A DNA stretch of 64,000 nucleotides from Ophiocordyceps camponoti-saundersi (nom. inval.) (Eukaryota > Ascomycota > Sordariomycetes > Hypocreales > Ophiocordycipitaceae). The stretch lies in assembly GCA_003339415.1 (NCBI GenBank), contig PDHQ01000168.1, positions 1-64,000 of the forward strand, written 5' to 3'. Numbering within the stretch: the first letter of the stretch is position 1; the number at the start of each line of letters is the position of its first letter. The position numbers and the translations under genes were made by a program. Positions 26,201 through 36,068 of this stretch are shown here, piece after piece. The notes under the pieces were generated by a model that had not been told where the DNA came from, made no database searches, and saw only the letters and a program-made list of their open reading frames with translations.

Positions 26201-26688
26201 ACTTTATACGTAATCTTTCTTACGTATATTATAAGTTCGATATCCGAAAATCCGTTTATAATCTTCGGGTTAGTTTCCTAGAAATCTAAGCTAGTTTTTA
26301 CTTATTACGTATAGATTAGGATAGTGCTTCTTTTAGCTATCTCTTCGTACGTAATTAGGTTAAGTTCCTAAGCTTAGGTCTAAGTTAGTTCCGGGGTTAC
26401 CTAAGTTAGTTTAGGCTAGGTATATACGGGCGTAGGCGCGTTCGAAGGTGCTAAGGGCGTATAAGAGTTCTTATTAGATAATAAAATACGTAAAGCTATT
26501 ATTATCGTCCGAGGGGGTTTAGTATAGGGAAAAACCTATCTTCTTTCTTTATTATATAAGATAGCTATTATATATATTACTAAGTTATATAAAAAGGTAA
26601 GGTTAAGTATAATAGATTACTAATCCTTTTATCCGTAATTATCTCTTTTATCTTAGCTAATCTATATATTACCTAATATACTAATTAG

Positions 26689-26964
26689 TATTAAATAGGC
26701 TATCTATTATTAGTAATATAAGGGTCCTAAAAAGGAGTATATTATCGCGATTACCTTTTCGTATATAACGTACGGGGAGGGTAGCTATCTAAATACCTAA
26801 TTAAATATATAAAGTAATAGTAAGGAATATAAAGAGTAGAGTAGGGAGTTATAAGATTAGAAGGATCTTATATAAAGGTTTCTTATAACTTAGGAAGGCT
26901 ATATAAAGGGACGAGGCTATAAGGATAATACGAGGCTGTTAAGGTATTATAAGATACCTTAATA
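26689..26964 (-). repeat. 5' LTR of Copia copy 2
   Basis: This 276-bp LTR is internally adjacent to the same post-LTR sequence seen after 2395 in copy 1 (CTAATTAGTATATTAGG), which fixes it as the 5' LTR on the minus strand. It is followed by the target duplication GTATT. Confidence 0.93.
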
Positions 26965-29030
26965 GTATTATTATATTATTATATAGCTAGCTATTTAGAT
27001 TTTAAAAGTAAATAAAGTAATATAAAAAAACTTAGCGTAAATATTATTAAAACTTATAAGAGGGTACTAAGTAAGGAGTATCCCGATATATTAATAAGTA
27101 TAGTAAACTTTATATTAATATATTAAAATTAAGAGTAGTAAAAGAGGCGGAAAAGCTCGGGGTATAGGAACTAAGTATTTATAAAAAAATACTAAGCGAG
27201 GAGTATCCCTTAACGCTAATAAATATAGTAAACTTTACGTTAATATATTAAAATTAAAGGTAATAAAAAAAGGCAAAGGAGCTTAAGGTATAAGTAATAA
27301 AAACTTATAAAAAAATACTAAATAAGGAGTATCCCTTAATATTAATAAATATAGTAAACCTCGCGTTAATATACGAAAATTAAAAGTAGTAAAAAAAAGC
27401 GAAAAAGCTTAAAATATAAGTAATAGAAACTTATAAGAAAATATTAAGTAAAAAATATCTCTTAATAAGTTAATACTAATAAATATAATAAACTTTATAT
27501 TAATATATTAAAATTAAAAGCGGTAAAAAAAAGTAAAAAAGTTTAAAATATAAGTAATAAAAATTTATAAAAAAATACTAAGTAAGGAATATCTCTTAAC
27601 GCTAATAAATATAATAAACTTTATATTAATATATTAAAATTAAAAATAATAAAAAAAGGCGAAGGAGCTTAAGATATAAGTAATAAAAACTTATAAAAAA
27701 ATACTAAGCGAGGAGTATCCCTTAACGCTAATAAATATAGTAAACTTTATATTAATATATTAAAATTAAAAGTAATAAAAAAGGCGAAGAAGCTTAAGGT
27801 ATAAGTAATAAAAACTTATAAAAAAATACTAAATAAGAAGTATCCCTTAATATTAATAAATATAGTAAACCTTATATTAATATATGAAAATTAAAGGCGG
27901 TAAAAAAAAGTAAAAAAGCTTAAAATATAAGTAATAAAAACTTATAAGAAAATACTAAGTAAAAAATATCTCTTAATACTAATAAATATAATAAACCTTA
28001 TATTAATATATTAAAATTAAAAGCGGTAAAAAAAAGTAAAAAAGTTTAAAATATAAATAATAAAAATTTATAGAAAAATACTAAGTAAGGAATATCCCTT
28101 AATACTAATAAATATAATAAACTTTATATTAATATATTAAAATTAAAAATAATAAAAAAAGGTAAAGGAGCTTAAGATATAAGTAATAAAAACTTATAAA
28201 AAAATACTAAGCGAGGAGTATCTTAATATATTAATAAATATAATAAACTTTATATTAATATATTAAAATTAAAAGCGGTAAAAAAAAGTAAAGAAGCTTA
28301 AGGTATAAGAACTAAATATTTATAAGAAAATATTAAGCGAGGAGTATCTCTTAACGCTAATAAGTATAGTAAACCTTATATTAATATATTAAAATTAGGG
28401 GCAGTAAAAAAAGGCGGAGGAGCTTAAGGTATAGAAATTAAATATTTATAAAAAGGTATTAAGCGAGGAGTATCCCTTAATACTAATAAGTATAGCGAAC
28501 TTTATATTAATATACCGGAATTAGGGGTAGTAAAAAAAGGCGGAGAAGCTTAAAGTATAGAAACTAAATATTTATAAAAAAATACTAAGTAAGGAGTATC
28601 TCTTAACGCTAATAAGTATAGCGAACCTTATATTAATATATTAAAATTAGGAGCGGTAGAAAAAAGTAAAAAAGCTTAAAGTATAAAAACTAAATATTTA
28701 TAAAAAAGTACTAAGCGAGGAGTATCCTAATACGCTAATAAGTATAAGTAACCTTACGTTAATATACTCGAATTAGGGGCGGTAAAAGGAGGCTAAGCAG
28801 CTTAAAGTATAGGTAATAAAGACCCGGAAAAAAGTGCTAAGCGAGGAGTATCCCTTAACGCTAATAAGTATAAATAACCTAGCTTAAACTTAGTATAATA
28901 TTAGCTAAGTTATAAAAGTAAAGGCGTTAATATAGAATTATATTCGCTACTAGTAGGAAATACTTAGCTAGGATTATCCTAATACCTAGTCTTCTATGTT
29001 AGCTATAGCTAGATAGGAGAGTACGAGGTA
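26965..29030 (+). pseudogene. NLR-B pseudogene, part 3 (kinesin-light-chain-type TPR array)
   Basis: The plus-strand frame directly after Copia copy 2 reads IASYLDFKSK then SNIKKLSV and IIKTYKRVLSKEYP. About 16 repeat units follow of the form TYKKILSEEYPLTLIN...NQ...KKAKELKV, the RIP-degraded version of the fungal TPR consensus (TRKKVLGEEHPDTLTSM, YRNQGRWKEAEEL). The last units diverge (TRKKVLSEEYPLTLISI, then EILSQDYPNTQSSM-like near 28,960), as is normal at the C-terminus of this NLR class. Single-base length changes (125 instead of 126 bp) add frameshifts. The parent protein would have sensed non-self ligands through its TPRs; this one is dead. Confidence 0.88.
27030..28872 (+). repeat. 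Tandem array of about 16 units of 126 bp
   Basis: The word ACTAAG (or its mutated form) recurs at 27066, 27191, 27317, 27443, 27577, 27703, 27828, 27954, 28080, 28206, 28332, 28458, 28585, 28710 and 28836, that is every 125-127 bp except one 134-bp unit with an 8-bp insertion. 126 bp is 42 codons and the unit translates as a TPR, so the array is coding in origin and not satellite DNA. The high unit-to-unit similarity made it a RIP target in itself. Confidence 0.9.
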
Positions 29031-29770
29031 AAAGTTTAAAAATATATTTATATACTTCTATATCGAATTAATATAACTGCTTTAAATAATTAAAGGCGGT
29101 ATATATAAACCTATCCTATCTGTTTTTATAATAGTATATATAGGCTATAACCGCTAAGTTTTATAGCCTAGCTTACGCTTCGGCTAAAGGAGAATCTACG
29201 TACTATTCTAATCTCTTTCTTTTCTTTTCCCTTTATTCTCGGAGGGTCGTAAGGATCGGGAAAAATTTATCTTCGCAGGAGACTAAGAGCTATAGTCTTT
29301 TCTAAACGTGGCGAGAATTAACGTCTTCCGTTATTATACTAGGGATTAGGCTAGATACTAGTAGATTCTAGAAGGTTCTATTATTATTAATTAGAAATAT
29401 AGGAGTTATAGGAAGCTTAGCGTGGAGACTACTCTTATAACTAGTAGCTTATAGCCCGTTAAGCATTTTCTTAATCCTTAGATAACAGTTACCGCGCAGC
29501 GGAAAGCTATAACCTTGCTATAACTTAATAAAAATAGAGCCTTTATTAATAAATAAATCTAGTCCTAAAGCAGATAAATAGCGATTCCTTAACGATATCT
29601 AAAGTTCGCTAAAATAATAATAGTTTTATGCCCTTAGCTTTATCCGCTATATATATATAAGTATTCGTTAGCAGTTCTTACGTAAGCTTTACTTATAGCT
29701 TGCGGCAGCGACCGCTATAGATATGCAAAGCTGTTATTACCTTAATCTACGTTCTTCGAACTAGCCTGCA
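29030..29770. other. RIP-mutated spacer downstream of NLR-B
   Basis: This is AT-rich sequence with no readable frame. A less mutated stretch at about 29,170-29,480 carries pyrimidine runs, but no gene was recognised. Confidence 0.4.
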
Positions 29771-30240
29771 CCGGGCATTTTAAAATATATAGATAGTAAA
29801 GTTTATCGATATAGTTAACCCGTGCTACTCCTAATATAAAGGACTATTATAGCACCGGGAAGTGAATATTTAGCAGCTAAATATAACGGCTGCGGGCATA
29901 CGGTATAAGATTAGTTAGTTCTTAGAGCCGCTACTATAGCCCTAACTTTCGGGTAGTACCGCTTAACGCATACCTTAGTTCTCTCTATTTACTTCGGACT
30001 TATTAGTTTCTCGCTTACTTATAAGTCCTCGCATAACGGGCAGCTATGCTAATATAAAAGATATTAATATTCGTTATATTTACGCCGCGAATCTAGAATA
30101 TAAACTCCGTTATCGTAACCCTAATACCTTACTTTAAAGGTTTTAGGCATCTGCTTATCTAGAATGTTCCTCTTTAGCTCCTATCCTATAGAGCTACTAA
30201 ACTATCTTATAAAGAAAATTTGCTTCCTCCACCGAGCTAG
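29770..30240 (-). pseudogene. Unidentified protein remnant with a CPLC motif
   Basis: The minus strand shows a coding-like frame from about 30,190 down: ELKRNILDKQMPKTFKVRY, then DNGVYILDSRRKYNEY, then HSCPLCEDL, KLISPK, RTKVCVKRYYPKVRAIVAAL and TVCPQPLYLAAKYSLPG. Stops fall at likely Gln or Trp codons. The paired cysteines suggest a zinc-binding site, but I do not recognise the family. It lies downstream of the DUF3435 relic on the same strand, so it could be cargo of the same element or a separate transposon protein. Confidence 0.5.
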
Positions 30241-31331
30241 CAAATATTCTATCTAGTATGCGTTAGCGTTGTCGGTGCCACCCCGCTGCCTTGCCTTTTC
30301 TAAGCTTCCTTCTATAGACACCTCAGCCCTCTCTTCTAGAATCGCAGGTCCGCGACCGTTAACCTTCGACTTTTTTTTAATTTATATTAGAAAGTATATA
30401 ACATATACGAGGTAACTTATATAAAAAGTCGCTATGCTATTATCTTAAACGCGCTTAAGCACCGCGTCGGAAAGGACCTATTCCTTATAGCTTACTAGGC
30501 TAACCGCTTTACTATTTATAGACGGGACGATATCGCTACTACTTTCTTACCTTGCCGCACGGTGTTATCGGGTCTTAGGGGCTACTAGAGATTTATAACC
30601 GTAACGGGCAAGCTACTTTAACGGCGGCTACGCCGCCGAGCTTCTAGAATTTCCTATCGGCTCGAAGCTATAAAATGCTCTTATATAGTAGATCCCCTAT
30701 CTTTCTTTCTTCTCTATCTTAATAGAAAACAGTATAGAGACTAGTTAGTTAAATTAACTTACTAGAGGCTTTTCATAATAACTAGATCGCGTCGCTTAAA
30801 AGAAGGGGCCGCAGCTTTGCGACGCTAGCGTGCTAGTGCGTCTTCGTAATTACTATAATCTATCTTATCCTTTATATAATTTCTTTTACTATATTATAAT
30901 AACGAATACGCCTAGCGCTAGTAGCCTCCCCGACGCGTACGATTAGTCTAAGGTGATGCGGGAGGATAGAAGCATACCTATAATTATCTGCTAACGGGCT
31001 ATACTATTCGCACTTAAGCTCCTTTAGCTGCTACTAAAATTTCCTAGCTCTATTATCGTTTAAGCTTAGGTTAATTTATTAACTTCCTCGTTGCACAAGC
31101 TATTACGGTATAAGCTAACAGCTCTGCTAGCTATCTTCGACGCGAGAACTATAAGTAAATCCGCACTAATTAGGGAGCCGTTCTTAGTTTCACTATCAGC
31201 TTAAGAGAAACAAAATCCGACGGCAGATATACTACGGTATTAATATAAGTTACTCGCCTCTAGCTCCTCCTAAAATTGTGATTAGAAAGTACCGGTAGTA
31301 TTGCAGATTTAACTAAACTCGCTGCTTATAA
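30240..31331. other. Unassigned, moderately RIP-mutated sequence
   Basis: GC content is higher here than further left and some CA and TG remain. I found no convincing protein frame, repeat boundary or RNA gene between the CPLC remnant and the end of the DUF3435 relic. Confidence 0.35.
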
Positions 31332-33824
31332 TTACGAGGGCCGCAGTACGACACTATAAACCCGCGTAACGTGGTTCCGAAAATAATTAAGACTTTTTAG
31401 CTTTAGATCTGCCTCCTTATACGCCGGGTAATTATAAATAACGAAGCTATCTCGCTTTATTTCTTTTATAGTTCTTAAATATTCGCGGTTAAAGTAGTTA
31501 TTTATTATAGTAGGCCGGTAATAGGAGAATATTCTCTCCTTAATAGATATTACTTTATCGCCGATATAACGCGGACACTATATTTTCTATATAAGAAGCG
31601 GAAACTTCTCAAGCTTTAGTAACTCCTATAGTAAGGTAATAATACCGTTTTAAAGTATATCGTAGATACGCCTCTATTTAACTATTTCCCGTTTACTATT
31701 AAAAGCTATTATAAGCTTAGCGGCCTTAATACGTAACTTAGAGAAGTTATCGAAGCCTAGATTATTTAGTTACTAGTAAAGTAATTCCGTAAGTTACGCG
31801 CGCTCCGGTATATATAAGTTAATAGTCGGGGCTACGGTGATATTCTCGCCGTTATCTTTACTATTTTTAGTAAGCTGCTACTTAATTTACTACGTAAGGC
31901 GATAATAAAAGTAATATTTCCGGTATTACTATTAGAGAGCTTTCTCGCGCTATGCCCGCCTAGTCCGGATTATAGTTATAAATTATTATATTTCCTTTTT
32001 ATACTCGGAGCCTCGAATACGGTATCTACCCTTCTTAAGCTACTCCTTTCGCTCTTTTAAAGCTATTACTTTGGGATTAGGGAGTAGATCCCGCTATATT
32101 TTATCGGGTATTATATCTTACCTTACTTATAGATTACGCGTTAGGCTTATATATATAAATAAGTTAATTAGGTAATTTTTAGTTAGCTTATTAGTAATTA
32201 CTCTTTTAAGGTAAAATTCGACTTTTTTATTAATATATATACTATTAAAAGTTACTTATCTTAGATCGTAGCGTATTATCTAATCGCGAATAGTATTAGA
32301 CGCACTCCTTATAGAGTTAACCTTAATATATCTCCTACTTATATTAGAGAGATAATAAGCTTACTATTAGCAGTATTAGCGGCTCCTTTACGGAATACTT
32401 TCGGCTTAAGCGCTTTCTTAAATCCCGTATCGAGAGTTTATCGCTTTATATCGTCGTTTAACTTATAATAAGGAAAAGGCTTCTCTTAAGAAATAGTTAA
32501 GCTATTAAAGCCGCGGAATACGGGCCGCTTTAACTACTCCTTTTTCTATTAAAGCGGCGTGCATAAGCCTAGCTTAAGATTCCGGAGCCGGAAAACACTC
32601 GACGTAGTTATTAAGCTTAGAGCATAAAAAGCTTAGTTGCTAATAGTAAGACTTACGATAACTATAATAATGTAAAATATTAGTCTTCTTATACTAGTAA
32701 AGAAAAAAATAGTCCTATTATTATTAGTATTTGCTAGGCTTAGGGAAAAGCGGGTTAGTATAAACAGTTTAAGCTTTCTATCTACTCCTTTATAATAAGC
32801 GAACTTAATCGCTATAGTTAGAATATCGATACTAGTTTATAGATAGCGAACGATCGATAAGGTAATATCTTTATAGCAAAGCGCTTTTAGTCGCCCGTAA
32901 TAAATAGCGCCTTAGTAAAGTATATCTTCTAGCAGACGAGAATCGTTATTAAGAGGCTTATCGCCGTCCTCGTCCGAGTCCTTAATACGTATAGCCTTAG
33001 GTCTGTAGAGATCCTTAAATATTCTATCCTTTAGCTTTCTCTTTTCGTTATTAATAATCTCCGCTAATCGAGTACTAGTAAAAGCAAGAAGGAGGTAGTA
33101 GCCTAAGAGCTAAACTCGGTGCCGCTCGCAAGCGAAAACGCCTTTATTATAAGTAAAGTTAAAAGTCTATAAAGCTAAAAGATTATCCGTGCCGAGAACT
33201 AGTTTTCTATCTATATTTAGAGGCCGGAGCCCCTATTTCGAAACTAAAATAGTATTATATTACTATATTATCGCTAATATTAGAAACTTATATAAAAATA
33301 GATAGTAGAACCGAAATATACCTTCTATACCTCTCTATTATTATTCCTATCGAAGTACTAGCTTATTATACTACTATATAATTACTTATACTAACGCTAA
33401 TATTCCTATAATATACCCTCGGATATAATCTTCTATCTCTTATAGAGGTAATCGAGGAAGTCTATAGCTATCGGCTAATCGAGTCTCTAGATTACCTCTA
33501 TCTAGTAGCCGCTCTTAGTAGCGCTACAGTACCTACTTACTCTTTAGCATATATATACTATCTCTTCTAGAACTAGGGGCTATATAGCTTCCATTTACCT
33601 AGGATACGAGCAATATTAATCTTAGTGCTATCGGCGTAATCGGGCTTAAGGAAACGTATATCTTTCAGCTACTTACGCAGAGTTACACGTTACTTAGCGC
33701 TTAGGGCGTTAGGCTTACGAATTATCCGCTTTTCGTTCTCTCCTTAAGTAAACCTCTTAAGAAAATCGCCATAATAGGCCACATAGCTATTCTAGCAACG
33801 TCGAAGAGGAGCATATAGGGCCAT
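31332..33824 (-). pseudogene. DUF3435 (tyrosine-recombinase-like, Starship-captain family) pseudogene
   Basis: The frame starts at an ATG at 33824 (MALYAPLRRC) and ends at TAA 31332-31334, about 830 codons, a normal length for the family. In order: FLKRFT, RIIRKPNALSAK, LKPDYADSTKINIARILGKWK (near 33,640), CERHRVQLLGYYLLLAFT with the conserved Arg of the GARPAE-like site (near 33,090), LCYKDI, the FRKGAAN block (near 32,370), the IIRYDLR..TFNSIYIN catalytic-like block (near 32,270; family form RHDP...YIN), EFYLK, SLTRN, ALKERKE, and a C-terminal part with GDKVISIKERIFSYYRPTI and a FRNHVTRVY finger-like end. Numerous stops from RIP. DUF3435 proteins include the captains that mobilise Starship elements. 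Whether this one was a captain cannot be decided from sequence alone. Confidence 0.87.
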
Positions 33825-34869
33825 AGTAGAGGGATAACGAAGTAAAACACGGGAAAGTTTAGAGGAAATAGTCGAGAGGGAAGCTAGAAATCAGGCGGAA
33901 AGCTAGCTATCTTAAATAGCATATATTAGACCTTCCAACAGTCGCGTAGCGTCCGTTTTAGAGCGTCAAGAAACGGCCTCTATAGATTAGTCGGCAGGAT
34001 CCGAGGCGACGCGCCCATATCGGGATTAAAAGAATAAATAATAATAGATACCCGAATAAATGGGAAGGACCTTGTCATATGCCTGCTTTGTGTGCCTGGC
34101 TATGTGGGGTCGGCTGCGCCCTATCGCCTAGGTACACAGTACCTCTAGCCGCCAGTGCCCCTCACTGTCGAGCCTACCAAAGGCGGCGGCGCGTCCCGCC
34201 CGATTCGGTGGGCCCGACAGCGCTTTCTAGACTTAACCTGTAGTCACTGCATCGTTAGGAAGATCATCTGCACCCCCTCTGGACCTATATCAACCCTGTT
34301 AAGTGTGTGTGGAGAGGACAGTCTATTTGATAGTGCCGAAGCTACGGTAGCAAAGAAGACTGGAGAAGGGAAACTGACCTGTCGATTTCAGCTGCTCGAG
34401 AAGCTTGAGCTATCTGTCGACGGCTGGGGTGAGACAGGAACAATGGAGGATGAACTGCCGATTCCAAGCAATCACAAGGACAGTCAAGACGTAATGAGGA
34501 CCAGACTCTTTCTTCCTCTTCGAGGAATCCTCAGTCACAGGCCTCTGTTGATGTAGGCTCTTCACGACTCAAGAATGACCTGTCGACGACGGAAAACCCC
34601 ATAATGTAGCAATGCTTGACGTGTGTATGTCGCTTGTGCATGTATGATATCATGAACCACGACTCGTGTATGTATCATACACGCCTCGGCTCATATTCTG
34701 TCGTTAATCATGTTGACTCGACTCTCGAGATAGATGCCTCGAGCACAAGTTTATAACCCAGTTCATTTCACTGGACATTTCCAATTCACGTCCCCGGGCA
34801 ACATCTCACACCCTCCGTACTACTTATAATCCATCACTTTACTCCAAGACTACCTCAACCCTTCCACGA
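33825..34869. other. Transition from RIP block to normal sequence; spacer before the amidinotransferase
   Basis: CA and TG dinucleotides return progressively from about 33,550, and by 34,060 composition is like the gene-rich part. If the DUF3435 gene was a Starship captain, the element's 5' end should lie in about 33,830-34,060, but I see no terminal repeat I can call. From 34,560 to 34,869 is the likely promoter of the amidinotransferase gene, with a TATA-like TTTATAA near 34,750. A 133-codon ORF at 34155-34556 has no supporting feature. Confidence 0.5.
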
Positions 34870-35916
34870 ATGAATACCCAAGTGCTCATCTCGGCGGAAG
34901 ACGAATGGTCGCCTCTGGCAGCCGTCATCGTCGGCCGAGCCGACCACACAGCCTTCCCATCCGAACCAAGCCACGTCATGAAAGCCGTCATGCCAAAAAC
35001 CTACCTAGAGGAATTCAGACCGATGAACCCGGTTCCTGCCGACATCCTGCTCAAGGCTCAGCAAGAGCTCGATAACTTCGCCTCGGTCCTGGAAAAGCTA
35101 GGTGTCCGCGTCTACCGTCCCCGCGAGGTGGACTGGCTCAAGGTCGGGGGCTACACGAGCGCCGTTCCTCGGGATACCCTTATAGCGGTGGGAAATACGC
35201 TGGTCGAGTCGGCTTTTGCATGGTGCTGTCGCCATAATGAAGTTCGACTTGCGTTCTCGGATATCCTGGACCAGCTTAAGGATAGTGTCTCGGCTAGAAT
35301 CTGTCGGGCTCCTCTCGTCGTCGGCCGTGATACCATCTACAACCGCGAGCCCGACGACCAACAGCAACGTGTCATTAACAACAGTCGACCGGCCTTTGAC
35401 GCCGCTGATTTCATGCGGTTTGGAAAGACCATCATCGGTCAGTTGAGCAACGTTACCAACGAAAAGGGCGTGCAGTATCTACAGGCTGTCCTACCCCAGG
35501 GCTACACGGTCGAGTTGCTACAGACGTCAAAGCGGGCCTCTCCGAAGCACATTGATTCTACCCTTCTGCCTCTACGGCGCGGTCTCCTCGTCTATTGCCC
35601 TGACCGTATCACCGAGGAGGACTTACGTCGTCATCGTATCTTCCAGGACTGGGAGCTTCACGCTTTCCCCTTTACGCCGAAGCAGCCGGACGCTGACAGC
35701 CCGCCCATGTACACCTGCTCACCGTGGTTGGTGCTCAACGCGCTGAGTCTCGACGAGCGTCGGATCTTTATAGAGGAGAGAAATACCGAGTTTGCTGCTT
35801 GGCTTAAGGATAGGTTCGGGATGGAGCCGATCTTGTTGCCGTTTCAGCACGTTATGAGCATAGGCGGCTCGTTTCACTGCGCCACCGTCGACTTGGTTAG
35901 GTTACCTCGCGAGTAA
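34870..35916 (+). CDS. Amidinotransferase (glycine/inosamine amidinotransferase family)
   Basis: This intronless 348-aa protein of the L-arginine amidinotransferase family transfers an amidino group from arginine to an amine acceptor through a Cys intermediate. Visible catalytic elements: FDAADF with Asp177/Asp180, the active-site His227 in KHIDST, and Cys337 in GGSFHCATVDL, in the order and spacing typical of the family; length is somewhat shorter than animal mitochondrial AGAT and there is no obvious transit peptide. The acceptor substrate cannot be told from sequence. It is the first gene beside the RIP block, converges on the unknown gene at 36069-37793 (152 bp between stops), and lacks introns, which would fit a transferred gene but does not prove it. 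A specialised-metabolism role is possible. Confidence 0.88.
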   Translation: MNTQVLISAEDEWSPLAAVIVGRADHTAFPSEPSHVMKAVMPKTYLEEFRPMNPVPADILLKAQQELDNFASVLEKLGVRVYRPREVDWLKVGGYTSAVPRDTLIAVGNTLVESAFAWCCRHNEVRLAFSDILDQLKDSVSARICRAPLVVGRDTIYNREPDDQQQRVINNSRPAFDAADFMRFGKTIIGQLSNVTNEKGVQYLQAVLPQGYTVELLQTSKRASPKHIDSTLLPLRRGLLVYCPDRITEEDLRRHRIFQDWELHAFPFTPKQPDADSPPMYTCSPWLVLNALSLDERRIFIEERNTEFAAWLKDRFGMEPILLPFQHVMSIGGSFHCATVDLVRLPRE

Positions 35917-36068
35917 GACGGTTCTCTCGATGGGTGCTGTTCCCTACTAATGAGTACTGTAATTACTACCCCTTCTTTGGTGATGATATCTGTATTTTTC
36001 CCTATTCAAAGTTGTACTATTCGTAGCATAAGAAGTAGCTCTCACCGGTCAAAACGAAGCTCCATCAT

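Larger units (their letters stand above)
20013..26964 (-). mobile_element. Ty1/Copia LTR retrotransposon, copy 2, RIP-inactivated, inserted in NLR-B
   Basis: This is the reverse complement of copy 1, of identical total length (6,952 bp) and with 276-bp LTRs at 20013-20288 and 26689-26964. The target-site duplication GTATT is perfect (20008-20012 and 26965-26969). The RNase H motif is found on the minus strand near 21,710-21,770, and Gag-like sequence lies towards 26,300. Differences from copy 1 in aligned parts (LTRs, acidic tract) are almost all transitions, as expected if RIP acted on two recent sister copies. It is inserted antisense to the NLR-B coding strand. Confidence 0.93.
1..34060. 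other. AT-rich RIP-mutated block of repeats and dead genes
   Basis: The block has very few CA or TG dinucleotides while CG, CC and GG persist, and both strands are affected. This is the known CpA-to-TpA outcome of fungal repeat-induced point mutation. No long ORF survives, but degenerate frames of NLRs, Copia elements, a hAT transposase and a DUF3435 protein can be read through stop codons that sit mainly where Gln (CAA/CAG) or Trp codons are expected. Mutation density falls off between about 33,500 and 34,060, where CA and TG reappear, and normal sequence follows. The part from 1 to about 780 is so degraded that no origin can be named. Confidence 0.93.

Noticed and set aside
27030..28872. 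Satellite, centromere-like or CRISPR-like tandem repeat
   Set aside because: The unit length is a multiple of three and each unit translates as a degraded TPR in the frame of the flanking NLR; there are no spacers.
1..34060. Mitochondrial or foreign AT-rich DNA
   Set aside because: CG dinucleotides and GC islands persist while CA and TG are missing, and nuclear NLR, Copia and hAT genes can be read. That is RIP, not mitochondrial sequence.
34155..34556. 133-codon ORF beside the RIP block
   Set aside because: No domain, signal peptide or composition evidence, and no sign of introns or a start context. It may be chance.
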